From NCBI GenBank assembly GCA_027017025.1, contig JALURH010000086.1, positions 1 through 13,906 of the forward strand: 13,906 nucleotides of DNA, given 5' to 3'. The stretch is from Thermofilaceae archaeon (GTDB lineage Archaea; Thermoproteota; Thermoprotei; Thermofilales; Thermofilaceae). Below, one piece after another: positions 12,617 to 13,906 of this stretch. Position numbers and translations under genes: made by a program. The notes below the pieces were generated by a model, which was given only the letters and a program-made list of their open reading frames with translations, was not told where the DNA came from and searched no databases. How positions within the stretch are numbered: position 1 is the first letter of the stretch; each line of letters starts with the position of its first letter.

Positions 12617-13641
12617 CAAAACCACCTATCTAATCCGAGCTGCTCTCCATGGTACGAAAAAGATTCCAATCTTTCTATTATCTTTTCAACTCGCCTAGGT
12701 GAAAAATCTCTTTCCTCTACTAGGAATTTAAATAGTTCATCTACTTTTGGTTTCTCAAATTCGATTCTATAATCTTTTCTTATTAATGGATATAGGAATA
12801 TCTCCCTTATCTTATTATAATGTTCAGGTAATTTCTCCTTAATATTTAATGGCAATCTCTCAAGACTACCATAGAGCTTTATTAAGTGAAGAGCCTTTTT
12901 AGGCCCTATACCCTTTATCCCTCTATTATAATCTGTTCCCACTAGTATTGCTATGTCGACTAGTTGTTCTCGTGTTATCCTTAGAATTCTTAAAATTTTT
13001 GTAAGTTCAATTAACTCGGGTATAAGAGGTCTAGCCATTTTCTTCGAAGGTAGCCACTCCGTACCCGTAACTGTTATATATCGTACCATTCTAGGAGCAC
13101 CATAAAGAAGAGCATCCCAGTCTAATGTTCCAACGCACCAAGCCTCTCCCCTAGATACAATATAAGATGCTTGTGCCTCAGCATCATGCAAAGCTTCAAT
13201 AATCGGAAAACCCATTAGTTTGATTAATTTTTTTGCATCAGATATTATCTGTTCATTTACCTCGATTGAAACTACCGCTTTTGAAAACGCCTTTTCGTAA
13301 TCTCCCCTACTTAAAGCTAATAACCATTCTCTACGTGCCTTAGCTCTTTGAGCTTTTCTTTTCTTTATTTCCTCTCCTTTAAGTGGGTGAGGAGGCCCAT
13401 CGAAAATAAAAATAGGTTTCATATAGTATTCTACTAGGAGTTTCGTATACCTTGATACTATACCTACTAGATGAGAAGTTATTCTCCCCTTACTATCCTT
13501 TAATGGCTCTCCATTCGGTAATCTAATTAGGGCCAGAAATTGATAGATAGAGTTTAATGCATCAATAGCTACTACCTTATTCATTAAGCCTTTTAGACCT
13601 ATTTTTTTCCGAGGAATTATCGGTGTAAGATTAGTTCCCAT
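12616..13641 (-). CDS. fen: Flap endonuclease 1 (FEN1/XPG family)
   Basis: Removes 5' flaps during Okazaki-fragment maturation and repair. At 341 residues it is of normal archaeal size. Metal ligands visible are Asp27 (VVAIDALN), Asp81 (IFDGPP), Glu155 (HDAEAQASY), Asp174 and Asp176 (LDWDALLYG) and Asp237 (GTDYNRGIKGIGPKKA, followed by the helix-hairpin-helix region). The family's usual first acidic residue in the E-G-E-A motif is here Asp153, a conservative but unusual change. The C-terminus QLGLDRWF (334-341) is a canonical PIP box for binding the PCNA clamp. It is first in the operon, overlaps the ligase start by one base and has a TATA box near 13677-13684. High confidence. Confidence 0.96.
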   Translation of the reverse strand: MGTNLTPIIPRKKIGLKGLMNKVVAIDALNSIYQFLALIRLPNGEPLKDSKGRITSHLVGIVSRYTKLLVEYYMKPIFIFDGPPHPLKGEEIKKRKAQRAKARREWLLALSRGDYEKAFSKAVVSIEVNEQIISDAKKLIKLMGFPIIEALHDAEAQASYIVSRGEAWCVGTLDWDALLYGAPRMVRYITVTGTEWLPSKKMARPLIPELIELTKILRILRITREQLVDIAILVGTDYNRGIKGIGPKKALHLIKLYGSLERLPLNIKEKLPEHYNKIREIFLYPLIRKDYRIEFEKPKVDELFKFLVEERDFSPRRVEKIIERLESFSYHGEQLGLDRWF

Positions 13642-13644
13642 AAT

Positions 13645-13684
13645 GTGTTAACAACACTATTACTAATTCTTAAGTTAATATATT
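13645..13684 (-). promoter_or_regulatory. FEN1-ligase operon promoter with start-site palindrome
   Basis: AATATATT (13677-13684) is a TATA box reading toward FEN1, and RNA would start near 13655. The palindrome GTGTT-3 nt-AACAC (13645-13657) lies exactly over the predicted start site, only 4 nt upstream of the ATG at 13641. It could be a repressor site or chance. Confidence 0.4.
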
Positions 13685-13779
13685 CCGGGCTATAGTTTAA
13701 AGTTTGCAGTAGATAGCTTTCGGAAAATTGTAAGCCAGTTCAAGTAAATTTATATCCTCGAGAAATCATCCTTAGACAA

Positions 13780-13906
13780 TTATTTCAGTCGTACGCCAAC
13801 TATATTCTCTACAGATTGCAATGTCTCAAATGGTTGACCATCAGCTATTATTCTGCCATCAACCATAACTACTATGCGTGTAGCAAATCTAAGAGCCTAG
13901 TAAATG
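13780..13906 (-). pseudogene. C-terminal end of an ABC-transporter ATPase, partial, with apparent frameshift
   Basis: Reading leftward from the window edge, 38 codons before TAA at 13780-13782 encode a sequence starting ALRFATRIVVMVDGRIIADG and ending NIVGVRLK. This is the tail of an ABC-transporter nucleotide-binding protein just after the H-loop: the pattern alanine-leucine-x-aromatic-alanine-x-arginine-(I/V)-V-x-M-x-D-G-R-I-x-A-D-G is typical of iron/cobalamin importer ATPases (FecE/BtuD type). The codon before it is an in-frame TAG (13897-13899). Skipping one G there gives CAT TTA CTA GCT, continuing a plausible H-loop (HLLALRFATR). So either one base is extra, from sequencing error or mutation, or the gene is decayed. 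Most of the gene lies beyond the window. No gene is seen between 13685 and 13779. Confidence 0.65.

Noticed and set aside
11427..12698. Several + strand frames of 82-180 residues
   Set aside because: They lie antisense to the DNA ligase and the end of FEN1, have hydrophobic Ser/Phe/Ile-rich composition and no ribosome-binding sites.
1..13906. CRISPR array, insertion sequence, rRNA or replication origin
   Set aside because: No regularly spaced repeats, transposase, terminal inverted repeats, rRNA segments or clustered origin-type repeats were seen.

Overview
The window looks like chromosomal DNA of a hyperthermophilic crenarchaeon (Thermoprotei, possibly Desulfurococcales-like; the genus cannot be fixed from this alone). 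The reasons are: AT-rich DNA with ATA/AGA/AGG-heavy codon use; TATA boxes about 26 nt before transcript starts; GGTGAT/GAGGTG ribosome-binding sites with frequent TTG and GTG starts; an archaeal TrpRS; a bifunctional phosphoglucose/phosphomannose isomerase; FEN1 plus ATP-dependent ligase; and box C/D sRNA candidates. No phage, IS or CRISPR is recognisable.

Left part (1-6127, + strand): a small winged-helix regulator, tryptophanyl-tRNA synthetase, a secreted membrane-anchored stalk protein made of about seven beta-sandwich repeats, a radical SAM enzyme whose start lies inside the end of the stalk gene, and a PGI/PMI sugar-phosphate isomerase. Then come two - strand genes (6131-8014): an AcuC-type histone-deacetylase-family hydrolase followed by a DUF72 protein, tightly coupled.

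Middle (8015-10036): a loosely packed region of small genes and RNA signals. It holds a tRNA T-arm-like fragment in a hairpin, two good box C/D guide sRNA candidates (8225-8280 and 9376-9431, both 56 nt, each with a TATA box at the right distance), a 41-residue ORF too short for routine calling, an 81-residue unknown protein, a double AbrB/SpoVT-type DNA-binding protein and a 144-residue helical protein. The most interesting point is that the second guide of the first sRNA is complementary to the anti-Shine-Dalgarno end of 16S rRNA.

Right part (10053-13641, - strand): a probable operon FEN1 - DNA ligase - UPF0282 metallo-beta-lactamase protein. FEN1 and ligase overlap as TGATG, fitting coupled production of the two Okazaki-fragment maturation enzymes. 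FEN1 keeps a C-terminal PCNA box. The ligase is short and lacks the DNA-binding-domain loop that carries the PCNA box in Pyrococcus ligase. At the right edge is the C-terminal end of an ABC-transporter ATPase, apparently interrupted by a frameshift close to the window end.
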